From NCBI GenBank assembly GCA_036541255.1, contig JAZHDD010000009.1, positions 1 to 64,000 of the forward strand: a stretch of 64,000 nucleotides of DNA, written 5' to 3'. A model generated the notes under the pieces. That model was not told the origin of the DNA, made no database searches, and was given only the letters and a program-made list of their open reading frames with translations. Of the stretch, positions 42,874 through 51,627 are shown piece after piece. This DNA is from Paucidesulfovibrio sp036541255 (GTDB lineage Bacteria > Desulfobacterota > Desulfovibrionia > Desulfovibrionales > Desulfovibrionaceae). The translations under genes were made by a program, and so were the position numbers. The number at the start of each line of letters is the position of its first letter. Within the stretch, counting starts at the first letter, position 1.

Positions 42874-43959
42874 ATGCCCAAGAGCAAGCCCGCATATCAA
42901 ATCAACTGGGTCACGGACCATCTGGCCGTGGGGCAGGCCCCCATGTCCGTGGCGCAGCTGGATTCCCTGCGCGAGCAGGGCGTGGACGCCATCATCAATC
43001 TCTGCGGCGAATTTTGCGACCTGCATGATATCGAGGCCGAGCACGGCTTCGAGGTCTATTACCTGCCTCTGCCGGACGAGGAGGCCCCGGAGCTGGCCGA
43101 GCTGGAAAAGGCTCTGGAGTGGCTGGATGAGTCCATCTATCTGGGCAAGCGGGTATTGATCCACTGCCGTCACGGCATAGGCCGCACCGGCACGATCCTC
43201 AACGCCTACCTGTTGCGCCGAGGACTGGGGCACAGAATGGCCGGACGCAAACTCAAGGGATTGCGGTCCAAACCCGCCAATTTCGATCAGTGGTGGACCA
43301 TACGCAAGTATGGACGCCAAAGTGGGCGGCTCACGGTGCGCGAACCTTCCCTGGAGTTCAAGCATCTCGTGGACCTTGCACCCTATTTTCTGGACTACGA
43401 AGCCCTGGTTCAGCGTGCCGAGGACCTTTTCGAGTACGAGTCCGAGAACAAGGGCAATGGTTCGGATCAGACAGGCCGGTGCGGAAGGGACCATGACCGC
43501 TGTTGCAGCACGCCCGTGCGCCTGAGCCTGCTCGAAGCCGTGTATGTGGCCCAGCGGATCAACGGCCAGCTCAGCAGCCGGGAGCGGTTGGAAGCCATTG
43601 AGCGCGCCGTTGCCGTGGCCCGCAAGGAGCGCGCCGAGCTGCTGCTGCATGAAGGGCTGGACGTGTGTCTGGCCGGGGCGGGCGCGCTGTGTCCACTTTC
43701 CGTGGCCGGCAACTGCATGATTTTCCCCTACCGTCCTTTGCAGTGCCGCTCTTTCGAACTTTCCGAGGACGTCAAGCAGGAACTGTGGGCGGATTTGCTC
43801 GCCCCGGCCCTGGACAAGGGGTCGCGTGATCTCTTTTTTGCCTTCACCTCGGAGTTTCCCGAGGAAACATCGTTGGTCTTTGCGCTGCCTGATGTGGTTT
43901 CCGGCCGGTATGTTCAGACGTTTTTTCATTATATGCTCAAACGGAGCAAAGCTGAATGA
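42874..43959 (+). CDS. Dual-specificity phosphatase fused to YkgJ-type cysteine domain
   Basis: A 361-residue protein. Residues 10-150 are a cysteine-based protein tyrosine/dual-specificity phosphatase: the P-loop HCRHGIGRTG has Cys98 and Arg104, with a general-acid Asp near 68. Residues of about 200-345 form a YkgJ-like metal-binding domain: CGRDHDRCC at 203-211, then CPLSVAGNCMIF and YRPLQCRSF. It follows the phosphotransferase-like gene by 7 bases and overlaps the next gene by 4 bases. It may reverse a phosphorylation made by its neighbour; the YkgJ part suggests iron or zinc binding. Both ideas are inference. Confidence 0.87.
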   Translation: MPKSKPAYQINWVTDHLAVGQAPMSVAQLDSLREQGVDAIINLCGEFCDLHDIEAEHGFEVYYLPLPDEEAPELAELEKALEWLDESIYLGKRVLIHCRHGIGRTGTILNAYLLRRGLGHRMAGRKLKGLRSKPANFDQWWTIRKYGRQSGRLTVREPSLEFKHLVDLAPYFLDYEALVQRAEDLFEYESENKGNGSDQTGRCGRDHDRCCSTPVRLSLLEAVYVAQRINGQLSSRERLEAIERAVAVARKERAELLLHEGLDVCLAGAGALCPLSVAGNCMIFPYRPLQCRSFELSEDVKQELWADLLAPALDKGSRDLFFAFTSEFPEETSLVFALPDVVSGRYVQTFFHYMLKRSKAE

Positions 43960-44639
43960 ATCCGCTTGAAGAAAAAGTAGAGGTTTCCCTTCGTTTGCTG
44001 CGCCAGCTTTTGCGGGAGCATGGTGTGGATCAGGTGGCCGTGGCCTGGACCGGGGGCAAGGATTCCACCGTGGCCTTGGATCTTTGGCGGCGTGTCCTGG
44101 CCCATGCCGGAAAGGAAAGCGCGGCTGGCAGCGCCCGTGCCCTGACCCTGGACACCGGGCTGAAATTTCCCGAAGTGGTTTCGTTCCGCAACAGGCTGGC
44201 GCGGGACTGGAAAATCGATCTGGTGGTGGCCCGGCCACGTATGGACATCGCTCATTATCCGGTAGCCGAGGACAAACTGGACTGCTGCGCCAAACTCAAG
44301 GTGGAACCGTTGCAACGTGCTGTCCGCGGCATGAAGGTTACGGCTTTGGTCACGGGATTGCGCCGGGACGAGCATGAAAGTCGGGCAGGACGGGACTACC
44401 TGGAAAAACGGGAAGAACCGGACTACGTGCAGTGCAACCCCCTGTTGGACTGGACCGAAATGGACATTTGGGCCTACACCACCGGCCGCGGTCTGCCGTT
44501 CTGCGAGCTGTATTCCAAGGGGTATCGCTCCCTGGGCTGCGTGCCGTGCACCGAAACAGCCGAAGGAACGGAACGTTCCGGCCGTGACGCGGACAAGGAA
44601 GGAAAGCTCGATACCCTGCGTTCGCTGGGCTACTTCTAG
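43956..44639 (+). CDS. CysH-like PP-loop protein lacking the reductase catalytic cysteine
   Basis: A 227-residue protein of the PAPS/APS-reductase family. The PP-loop WTGGKDST (31-38) and the [4Fe-4S] cysteines Cys110, Cys111, Cys195 and Cys198 (DCCAKLKVEPL, GCVPCT) are intact. The C-terminal ECGLH with the catalytic cysteine is missing; the chain ends RSLGYF soon after the RSGR segment. So it can bind a nucleotide and probably a cluster but should not reduce APS by the known mechanism. Alternatives are nucleotide or tRNA sulfur chemistry. ATG 43956 overlaps the phosphatase gene (ATGA). It is last in the operon. Confidence 0.85.
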   Translation: MNPLEEKVEVSLRLLRQLLREHGVDQVAVAWTGGKDSTVALDLWRRVLAHAGKESAAGSARALTLDTGLKFPEVVSFRNRLARDWKIDLVVARPRMDIAHYPVAEDKLDCCAKLKVEPLQRAVRGMKVTALVTGLRRDEHESRAGRDYLEKREEPDYVQCNPLLDWTEMDIWAYTTGRGLPFCELYSKGYRSLGCVPCTETAEGTERSGRDADKEGKLDTLRSLGYF

Positions 44640-44826
44640 AGAGTGACCCAGGGCGGAAGTATGGAGGCTGTATCCTCTGCATGCGAACAGGGTCTTTTCC
44701 GGCAACAGCGTTTCAAAGGATTTGGCTTTTTTCATCCGCTCTTCATGGGTTTAACCTGCTGCCGACTCGTGATATGCGTAGCGGACACGAGGCGTGGCCG
44801 CGTCCGATAATCCAATACCAACCATC

Positions 44827-44832
44827 TATAAT
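44827..44832 (+). promoter_or_regulatory. Candidate -10 box of xseA
   Basis: TATAAT lies 10 bases before the xseA ATG, predicting a leader of only about 4 bases. No clear -35 hexamer or ribosome-binding site is seen. The 203 bases from 44640 hold nothing else recognisable. Confidence 0.35.
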
Positions 44833-44842
44833 ATCAGCAGAT

Positions 44843-46294
44843 ATGCCCACAATACTGACAGTTGGCGAACTGACGCGCGCAGTCAAGGACGTGCTGGAAA
44901 CCGAGTTCCCGATCCTCTGGGTCCGGGGGCAGGTCGCCAATGTCTCGCGTCCGGCCAGCGGGCATGTCTATTTCAGCCTTACGGACGGCGAGTCCGTGCT
45001 CAGCGTGGTCTGGTTCAAATCTGCCCAGTGGAGCGTCAACGCGGAGGGCCAGGCTGTGAATCCGGCCACGGGAGAAGTGCTGGAAAATGGCGCTGCCGGA
45101 CCGGTTCTGGAGGAAGGACGCGAAGTGCTCTGCGCCGGACGGCTCAACGTTTATGAACGGCGCGGCGTGTATCAGCTCGTGGCTGAGATGGTGCAGGAAG
45201 AGGGCGTGGGCGATCTGCACATGGCCTTTGAGGCGCTCAAGCGGGATTTGGCGGCGCGGGGCTGGTTCGATGCTTCTCGCAAGCGTGCATTGCCGCGCCA
45301 TCCCTTGCGCGTGGCCTTGATCACCTCGCCGCGCGGCGCAGCTGTACGGGATTTCTTGCGTCTGGCGAACGAGCGGGGCCACGGTGTGGAAATCCATATT
45401 TATCCCTGCCTGGTGCAGGGAGACAAGGCACCTGCCGAAATTGCGGGCGCATTGACGCAGGCTGGAACCGACGGCTGGGCCGAGCTTACCGTGCTGGTGC
45501 GCGGCGGCGGTTCGCTGGAAGACCTTTGGGCTTTCAATGCCGAAGACGTGGCCCGGGCCATCGTGGAGTCGCCGATTCCCGTGGTCACTGGCGTGGGGCA
45601 CGAGCCGGACGTGACTATTGCCGACTACGTGGCGGACCGCAGGGCGGCCACGCCGAGCCATGCGGCCGAATTGCTCTGGCCTCGCCGCAGCACTCTGGCT
45701 CAGGAGTTGGACGGGCTGGAGATGCGCTTGCGCCGGGCCTACGCGGAATTTCTGCTGGGGCGTCAGGCGCGTTTCGCGGAATTGCGCCGGGCCTTGGTCT
45801 GGCTTTCGCCTCTGCGCCGTCTGGAGCGGTTGGCCGAAGGTTTTGCCGACCGCGGCGCGCGGCTGGCCCTGGCCGGAGAACGATATTTTCAACGCGGCTC
45901 GGAATTGCTGGAGAACCGGACACGGCGGCTTGGCCGTGCCTTTGGTCCCTGGCAACTCGAGGAGCGCGAAGCCGGATTGGGCCAACTGGCCCGGCGGCTG
46001 GAGAGGGCCGCAGTGGCCCAGACGGAACGCCGGGATCAGGGAATACAGACTCTTTTTTCCCGGTTGACGGCCCTGGATCCGGAAAAGCCCCTGGAACGGG
46101 GCTACAGTTTGGTACGTTTGCGGAGCACGGGAGCTTTTTTGCGTTCCATCAGTGAAGTGGAACCGGGCGATGCCCTGGACATCCGCACGCGGGACGGCAT
46201 GGTTGAAGCCGAAGTGCTCGCCGCCGGACCGCAAGAGAACGAAAAGGAAAAAGCAAGCCGCCGGGCTGCCCGGCGCAAGGAAGAAAAACGGTGA
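44843..46294 (+). CDS. xseA: Exodeoxyribonuclease VII large subunit
   Basis: A 483-residue subunit of the nuclease that degrades single-stranded DNA to oligonucleotides. The N-terminal OB-fold is present (ILTVGELTRAVKDVLE, LWVRGQVANVS, GHVYFSLTD). The catalytic core has VALITSPRGAAVRDFL, VLVRGGGSLEDLWAFNAE and GHEPDVTIADYVADRRAATPS; the long helical arm follows, then the ERGYSLVR tail. ATG 44843 matches the family start but lacks a clear ribosome-binding site. It is followed by an M23 peptidase gene overlapping by 4 bases, then xseB. Confidence 0.96.
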   Translation: MPTILTVGELTRAVKDVLETEFPILWVRGQVANVSRPASGHVYFSLTDGESVLSVVWFKSAQWSVNAEGQAVNPATGEVLENGAAGPVLEEGREVLCAGRLNVYERRGVYQLVAEMVQEEGVGDLHMAFEALKRDLAARGWFDASRKRALPRHPLRVALITSPRGAAVRDFLRLANERGHGVEIHIYPCLVQGDKAPAEIAGALTQAGTDGWAELTVLVRGGGSLEDLWAFNAEDVARAIVESPIPVVTGVGHEPDVTIADYVADRRAATPSHAAELLWPRRSTLAQELDGLEMRLRRAYAEFLLGRQARFAELRRALVWLSPLRRLERLAEGFADRGARLALAGERYFQRGSELLENRTRRLGRAFGPWQLEEREAGLGQLARRLERAAVAQTERRDQGIQTLFSRLTALDPEKPLERGYSLVRLRSTGAFLRSISEVEPGDALDIRTRDGMVEAEVLAAGPQENEKEKASRRAARRKEEKR

Positions 46295-47343
46295 GACACA
46301 AGTTCACGTTGCCGCTGATGCTGTTCATGTTGTTGGCTTGTCTAAGCATCCCCGCCTTGGCCCAGGAGGCCGGAAACACCGAGACCGCTGTGCCCGGTGC
46401 CTCTGTTGCCGATGTTCCGGTTGCGGATGACCCCATGCCGGACGGTTCCGCCTTTGATGCGGACATGGTTGCCCCCGGAGAGGCGGCCCAGGCCGCGACC
46501 ATGCCGGAGGCCGCCGGAGAGCAGGCAGAGATGCTCGTGCTGGCCCTTCCCGAGCAGGTTGGATTGGGCCAGCCCTTTACCGTGCGGCTGACTTCGTCCA
46601 ATCCCATCGGCGACATCACGCTGGAGTGGCTGGACCGCACCATTTCCCCCTCGGTGAGCGTCTGGAACGGCAAATACGTGGCCGTGGCCCTGCTCGGCAC
46701 GGACGTGAAGCATTCCAAGCCCGGCGAGTTCGATCTGGTGTTGCGCGCCAATGTGGCCGGGGAGATGCGCGAATTCCGCAGCGGCGTGCGCGTGGTCAAG
46801 AAGCAGTATCCGGAAGAGCACATCACCGTGGAAAAGAAGATGGTCAATCCGCCTTCCACCGAAGGCGAACGCATCAAAAGGGAAGGCGCGCTTGCGGCCG
46901 AGGCCCTGCGCACTGTCAGCCCGGAGCGGCAATGGAGTCTGCCCCTGCTGCGGCCTGTGCCCGGCAAGACCACCAGCTCTTACGGCTATCTGCGCTTTTT
47001 TAACGGTGAACCGCGCAGCCCGCATCGCGGCCTGGACATGCGCGCGGCCCTGGGACAGCCTGTGGCGGCCTGTTCCGACGGCGTGGTGGTGCTCACGGGC
47101 GATTTCTATTTTGCCGGAGGCAGCGTGTATGTGGACCACGGCAACGGGATGATCTCCATGTACTTTCATCTTTCCGAAGTTAAGGTTAGCATAGGCCAAA
47201 CCGTGAACCGCGGCGACGTGGTCGGACTGGCCGGAGCAACGGGCCGCGTCAACGGCCCCCACCTGCATTTCGGCGTGGCCCTGCAGGGGCGGCTGGTAGA
47301 TCCGGAACCCCTGTTCTCGTCCCGCGTGGACGATTTGTTGTAG
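46291..47343 (+). CDS. Secreted M23 (LytM-like) peptidase
   Basis: A 350-residue exported protein. Its signal peptide ends at ALAQE (about 25) and is followed by an acidic Ala/Pro-rich stretch to about 85. The metallopeptidase domain, about 230-345, has HRGLDMRAALGQPV (first zinc His and Asp) and GPHLHFGV (HxH). Such enzymes cleave peptidoglycan cross-links in the periplasm or act as regulators. The start is GTG 46291, overlapping the xseA stop by 4 bases. An insertion between the two exonuclease VII genes, it is probably cotranscribed with them. Confidence 0.92.
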   Translation: MRHKFTLPLMLFMLLACLSIPALAQEAGNTETAVPGASVADVPVADDPMPDGSAFDADMVAPGEAAQAATMPEAAGEQAEMLVLALPEQVGLGQPFTVRLTSSNPIGDITLEWLDRTISPSVSVWNGKYVAVALLGTDVKHSKPGEFDLVLRANVAGEMREFRSGVRVVKKQYPEEHITVEKKMVNPPSTEGERIKREGALAAEALRTVSPERQWSLPLLRPVPGKTTSSYGYLRFFNGEPRSPHRGLDMRAALGQPVAACSDGVVVLTGDFYFAGGSVYVDHGNGMISMYFHLSEVKVSIGQTVNRGDVVGLAGATGRVNGPHLHFGVALQGRLVDPEPLFSSRVDDLL

Positions 47344-47357
47344 CGGTTGGAGAGGGT

Positions 47358-47597
47358 ATGGCCAAAAAAGCGACCTATGAAGACCGGCTGGCGCGGCTGA
47401 CCGCCATTGTCGAGGAGCTGGAAAAGGGCGACGCTCCGCTGGAGCGCGGCGTTGCGCTCTTCAAGGAAGGACTCGACCTGGCGCGGGAGTGCTCGGCCCA
47501 GCTGGAAACGGCCCGCAACGAAGTCAAGCTGGTGAGTCAGGGCCTGTTGGAGGCCTTTGAGGAAAATGTGAGTGGCGGAGACACGCATGAGCGTTAA
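47358..47597 (+). CDS. xseB: Exodeoxyribonuclease VII small subunit
   Basis: A 79-residue helical-hairpin protein with the family motif YEDRLARLTAIVEELEKGDAP and LEEGV-like ALFKEGLDLAREC. Several copies bind each XseA arm. It lies 14 bases after the M23 peptidase gene with GGAGAGG upstream, and overlaps ispA by 11 bases. Linkage of xseB, ispA and dxs is common in proteobacteria. Confidence 0.95.
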   Translation: MAKKATYEDRLARLTAIVEELEKGDAPLERGVALFKEGLDLARECSAQLETARNEVKLVSQGLLEAFEENVSGGDTHER

Positions 47598-48480
47598 GCA
47601 GAAGCTGGCCGAGCGGGCCAGGGAAGTGGAAGGGTTTCTGCAAGGCTGCCTTGAAGGGCGAGGGTTTCCGGACCGCCTGTGCGCGGCCATGCAGTACAGC
47701 CTCCTGGCCGGAGGCAAGCGCTTGCGGCCCGTGCTGGTGCTTTCCTTTGCGCGGCTCATGGGCGGAGACGGCAACGCTGTCCTGCCCTTTGCGGCCAGTC
47801 TGGAGCTGATCCATACCTACTCGCTTATCCATGACGATTTGCCCGCCATGGATGACGACGATCTGCGCCGGGGCAAGCCCTCGAACCACAAGCAGTTCGA
47901 CGAGGCCACGGCCATCCTGGCCGGTGACGGGCTGCTCACCGAAGCCTTCGGGTTCATGTGCGACGCCGCCTTGGAGCGGGGTTTGCCTGCGGAAACCGTG
48001 TTGCGCGCCTGCCGGATCATGGCCCGGGCAGCGGGCGCAGCCGGTATGGTCGGCGGCCAGGTGTTGGACATGCAGATGACCGGGCGTAGCGGGGTGGAGT
48101 TGCCCGAGTTGCGCGCCATGCACGCCCTCAAGACCGGAGCGCTGATCACGGCGGCCTGTTCCTGCGGCGCTGTGCTGGCCGGGGCGTTGCCCAAGGACGT
48201 GGAGCGCGCCGAGACCTTTGGCCGTGAAGTGGGCGTGGCGTTCCAGATCGTGGACGACGTGCTCGACGTGGTGGGCGATCAGGCCACCCTGGGCAAACCC
48301 GTGGGCAGCGACGAGGAACAGGGCAAAGTGACCTACCCGAGCCTCGTGGGTCTGGACGAAAGCCGCCGTCTGGCGCGGCAGCACATTGACTCGGCTTTGG
48401 AGGCGCTCAGCCCCTATGCCGGTCCGGAACATGAATTTTTAGCCGAGCTCGCAGACTATATTGTTGAACGGGCCTCTTGA
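47587..48480 (+). CDS. ispA: Polyprenyl (farnesyl/geranylgeranyl) diphosphate synthase
   Basis: A 297-residue class-I prenyltransferase joining IPP to allylic diphosphates. The first Asp-rich motif is DDLPAMDDDD and the second DDVLDV; LAGGKRLRPVL binds IPP. ATG 47587 is preferred, with CGGAG upstream and an 11-base overlap with xseB; another ATG at 47572 has no ribosome-binding site. The chain length of the product is not certain. It supplies quinone and undecaprenyl precursors, next to dxs. Confidence 0.94.
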   Translation: MSVKQKLAERAREVEGFLQGCLEGRGFPDRLCAAMQYSLLAGGKRLRPVLVLSFARLMGGDGNAVLPFAASLELIHTYSLIHDDLPAMDDDDLRRGKPSNHKQFDEATAILAGDGLLTEAFGFMCDAALERGLPAETVLRACRIMARAAGAAGMVGGQVLDMQMTGRSGVELPELRAMHALKTGALITAACSCGAVLAGALPKDVERAETFGREVGVAFQIVDDVLDVVGDQATLGKPVGSDEEQGKVTYPSLVGLDESRRLARQHIDSALEALSPYAGPEHEFLAELADYIVERAS

Positions 48481-48497
48481 GCAGGAAGCATACAGTC

Positions 48498-50396
48498 ATG
48501 ACGCATTTCAAGGACGCGAAACTGCTATCGGGCCTGAAACGGCCCAGCGACGTGCGCAAGCATTCCCTGGAAGAACTGGAGACCATGGCCGAAGAACTTC
48601 GGCAGGTGATCATTACCCAGGTGTCCCAGACCGGCGGCCACCTCGCCCCGAATCTGGGATCGGTCGAGCTGACCCTGGCCCTGTTTCGCGCCTTTGACTT
48701 TGAGCGGGACAAGATCGTCTGGGACGTGGGACATCAGGCCTATGCCCACAAGATCCTCTCTGGCCGACTGGACCGTTTCCACACTCTGCGGCAGTTCGGC
48801 GGCATCAGCGGCTTCCCGCGTATGGCCGAGAGCCCCTACGACCATTTCGGCGTGGGCCATTCCTCCACGTCCATTTCCGCAGGCCTGGGCATTGCCACGG
48901 CGCGCGATCTGGCGGGCGACGACTATCACGTGGTCTCGGTCATCGGCGACGGCTCCATGACCGCCGGGCTGGCCTTTGAGGGCCTGAATCAGGCGGGCGA
49001 CCTGGAGCGGCCCTTCATCGTGGTGCTCAACGACAACGACATGTCCATCTCCACCAACGTGGGCGCGCTTTCGCGCTTTCTCTCGCGCACTGTTTCCGCG
49101 CCGTATCTGGTACGCATGAAGGACTATGTGGAGCGGCGCATCAAGGACATTCCCGGCATCGGCGAAGACCTGCACCACTGGGCCAAGCGCGGCAAGGATT
49201 CGTTCAAGAGCTTCTTTACGCCGGGCATGCTTTTCGAGGCCTTCCGCTTCAACTATGTCGGCCCCATCGACGGCCACAACCTGGGCGCGCTGGTGGACAC
49301 CTTCGAGCAGGTCAAGCGCATCGACACGCCCGTGCTGGTGCATGTCCTGACAACGAAGGGCAAGGGCTACAAGCCCGCCGAATCCAACCCGACCTATTTC
49401 CACGGCGTGGGCAAGTTCATGCCCGAGACCGGATTGGCGGCCAAACCCACGCCGGGCGGTTTTCCTTCCTTTACCGAGGTGTTCGGCTCGACCCTCTGTG
49501 CCCTGGCCCAGAAGGACGAGAAGATCGTGACCATCACCGCGGCCATGCCCGAGGGCACGGGCACGGACTGTTTCCGCGAGCGCTTCCCTGAACGCTTTGT
49601 GGACGTGGGCATCTGCGAACAGCACGCCGTGACCTTTGCGGCCGGGCTGGCCACCAAGGGCTTCAAGCCTGCCGTGGCCATCTATTCCACGTTCCTGCAA
49701 CGCTCCTACGACCAGGTCGTGCACGATGTCTGTCTGCAAAACCTGAACGTGAAGTTCTTCATGGACCGGGGCGGGCTTGTGGGCGCTGACGGCGCCACCC
49801 ACCACGGCGCGTTCGACCTTTCCTTCCTGCGCCATATCCCCAACATGGTGCTCATGGCTCCCAAGGACGAGAACGAAATGGGCCGGATGATGGCCACGGC
49901 CTTTGCCGTGGAAGGGCCTGTGGCCGTTCGCTATCCGCGCGGCATGGGCGCGGGCGTCACGGTGGACCCGGAGCTTCTGCCCCTGGAGCTGGGCGTGGGC
50001 GAGCTGGACCGGGACGGCAAGGATGCGCTCATCATCACCTTGGGGTCGCGGGTCTATCCCGCGCTGGAAGCGGCCATGGAACTGGCCGAGACCGAGGGGC
50101 TGGAAGTGGCCGTGTTCAACGCCCGGTTCGTCAAACCGCTGCCCATGGCGCAGCTGCGGGAACTGGCCGGACGCTTCAAGCGCATCCTGCTGGTGGAGGA
50201 GAACGCGCGGCAGGGCGGTTTCTCCTCGGCAGTGCTGGAAGCCCTGGCCGACGAGGATATGCTTGCGGACAAGCGCGTCCGCCGTCTGGGCCTGCCCGAC
50301 GTCTTTGTGGAGCACGGCACCCAAAAGGAATTGCGCGCCATGATCGGCATCGACAAGGAAGGCATCAAAAAGGGCATCAAGGAACTGCTGGCGTGA
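48498..50396 (+). CDS. dxs: 1-deoxy-D-xylulose-5-phosphate synthase
   Basis: A 632-residue thiamine-diphosphate enzyme, first step of the MEP isoprenoid pathway (pyruvate + glyceraldehyde 3-phosphate). DVGHQAYAHKIL, the TPP-binding GDGSMTAGLAFEGLNQAG...NDNDMSIS region and the catalytic Glu in DVGICEQHAVTFAAG are intact. ATG 48498 has AGGAAG about 8 bases upstream; a TTG at 48477 sharing the ispA stop is an alternative. ispA just upstream and ispG at 55689 belong to the same pathway. Confidence 0.96.
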   Translation: MTHFKDAKLLSGLKRPSDVRKHSLEELETMAEELRQVIITQVSQTGGHLAPNLGSVELTLALFRAFDFERDKIVWDVGHQAYAHKILSGRLDRFHTLRQFGGISGFPRMAESPYDHFGVGHSSTSISAGLGIATARDLAGDDYHVVSVIGDGSMTAGLAFEGLNQAGDLERPFIVVLNDNDMSISTNVGALSRFLSRTVSAPYLVRMKDYVERRIKDIPGIGEDLHHWAKRGKDSFKSFFTPGMLFEAFRFNYVGPIDGHNLGALVDTFEQVKRIDTPVLVHVLTTKGKGYKPAESNPTYFHGVGKFMPETGLAAKPTPGGFPSFTEVFGSTLCALAQKDEKIVTITAAMPEGTGTDCFRERFPERFVDVGICEQHAVTFAAGLATKGFKPAVAIYSTFLQRSYDQVVHDVCLQNLNVKFFMDRGGLVGADGATHHGAFDLSFLRHIPNMVLMAPKDENEMGRMMATAFAVEGPVAVRYPRGMGAGVTVDPELLPLELGVGELDRDGKDALIITLGSRVYPALEAAMELAETEGLEVAVFNARFVKPLPMAQLRELAGRFKRILLVEENARQGGFSSAVLEALADEDMLADKRVRRLGLPDVFVEHGTQKELRAMIGIDKEGIKKGIKELLA

Positions 50397-50914
50397 TCGC
50401 GCCGTCAGGGGCGCTGTTGCCGGGTCTGGGACGCTGCCTTTTGGCGTTGCGCCCCTGCCGAGTTCGTGCGGGAAGCTTTCCTGGCCTGTTGTCCCGCCTC
50501 ATTTTTCCACTTCCTCTTCTTCTGGCCGTACTGGCTTCTGGCCTGCTTTTTGGCTGTGCTGCAACCCGCGGGGCGGACTGTGAGCCCGTGAGCTGGCAGG
50601 GCAGGTCCGTGATCGTGGCCGTGAGTCTTGCCGGTCCGGACGAAGCCGCCGCGACGCTGGGCCTGCCGTCGCCCGACCGCTACATGGTGGAATACCGCGT
50701 TCAGGAACAAGGCGCGCCCGAAGGCAGCGTGGTGCGGCGCAGGACAACGCCCTTCGTGCTCACGGCGGGCACGGGCGGTTTGCCTGACGCCACTTGGCTT
50801 GAGCGTAACGGGGTCCGGCCCGGAGCCGAGTTTCCGGTCCGGGTCAGCGAGGCCATTTCCCCGCTGGGCGCGCGCTGCGGGAGCGTGCAGATCCGCTTTG
50901 AGGGATTGCGCTAA
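50393..50914 (+). CDS. Putative lipoprotein of unknown function
   Basis: A 173-residue protein. A long hydrophobic leader (about 33-54) ends at LLFGCAATRG, a possible though non-standard lipobox with Cys55. The mature part of about 120 residues looks beta-rich with two further cysteines. I recognise no domain. The start is GTG 50393, sharing GTGA with the dxs stop, so it is translationally coupled. An N-terminus of 30 residues before the leader is unusual and a later start is possible. Confidence 0.65.
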   Translation: MIAPSGALLPGLGRCLLALRPCRVRAGSFPGLLSRLIFPLPLLLAVLASGLLFGCAATRGADCEPVSWQGRSVIVAVSLAGPDEAAATLGLPSPDRYMVEYRVQEQGAPEGSVVRRRTTPFVLTAGTGGLPDATWLERNGVRPGAEFPVRVSEAISPLGARCGSVQIRFEGLR

Positions 50915-50925
50915 AAACACAAAGG

Positions 50926-50960
50926 AAAAGGCCGGAAAGCTCGATGCTCCCCGGCCTTTT
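50926..50960. terminator. Terminator after the dxs operon
   Basis: AAAAGGCCGG (50926-50935) pairs with CCGGCCTTTT (50951-50960) around a 15-base loop. The A/T ends allow action on both strands, suiting the convergent neighbours. Confidence 0.75.
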
Positions 50961-50980
50961 GATTGCGCAGTGCGCCGCGT

Positions 50981-51466
50981 CTATTTGCCGCAGCACTTCT
51001 TGAATTTCTTGCCGGACCCGCAGTGGCAGGGATCGTTGCGGCCGATCTTGGGCGTGGCGCGCTTTTGCGGCTCGCCGCGCACGTCGCCGTCAACGTAGAG
51101 CCATTTGCCGTCTTCCTTGCGGAAACGGGCCGTTTCCCGGTGGGCCTGCTTGGCCCCGCCCTGGACATAGCGGGCGATGAAATCCACGAATCCTTCGGCG
51201 GAATTTTCACCGCCGTCCTCGGTATCCAGGATTTCCAGGCCCAGCCATTCAGCGGACTCGGCCCAGTTCATGGCCCCTTCCATGTCGAAGCCTTCGCGCT
51301 GGTCCTCGGTCAGGGTGTCGCGCAGATATTCGACGTTTTTCACGGCATAGGCCGTGTAGCGCGAGCGCATCAGGGCTTCGGCAGTGGGCGCGGTTATTTC
51401 TCCGGCCAGGATCGGGCCGCAGCATTCGTCGTATGTTTTCCAGGAATTGCAGGGACAAAGCGTCAT
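50981..51466 (-). CDS. YchJ-family protein with two SEC-C type metal motifs
   Basis: A 161-residue protein. The N-terminal CPCNSWKTYDECCGP and the C-terminal GRNDPCHCGSGKKFKKCCG are SEC-C-like zinc motifs. The central domain (RSRYTAYAVKNVEYLRDT) is the YchJ NTF2-like fold. The function is unknown in all bacteria I know of. It is monocistronic, convergent with the dxs operon and divergent from arfB. Confidence 0.9.
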   Translation of the reverse strand: MTLCPCNSWKTYDECCGPILAGEITAPTAEALMRSRYTAYAVKNVEYLRDTLTEDQREGFDMEGAMNWAESAEWLGLEILDTEDGGENSAEGFVDFIARYVQGGAKQAHRETARFRKEDGKWLYVDGDVRGEPQKRATPKIGRNDPCHCGSGKKFKKCCGK

Positions 51467-51627
51467 GTTTTTCCTCCGTGCTCGTTGAATGGGCGTGCTG
51501 CCCTGGGCTGTCCGCCCAGCGGCCTTGTACTGGAAAAGCGAACGGAAGGAAAGATGCGCAAGAGTCTTCCGGTTTCGCCCCGTTCTCGCCCCATGATTTT
51601 TATCCCGGCTTCTGATAAAGGCACTGC

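Noticed and set aside
44640..44842. A tRNA or small gene between the CysH-like gene and xseA
   Set aside because: No cloverleaf pattern and no start codon with ribosome-binding site; only an xseA -10 candidate.
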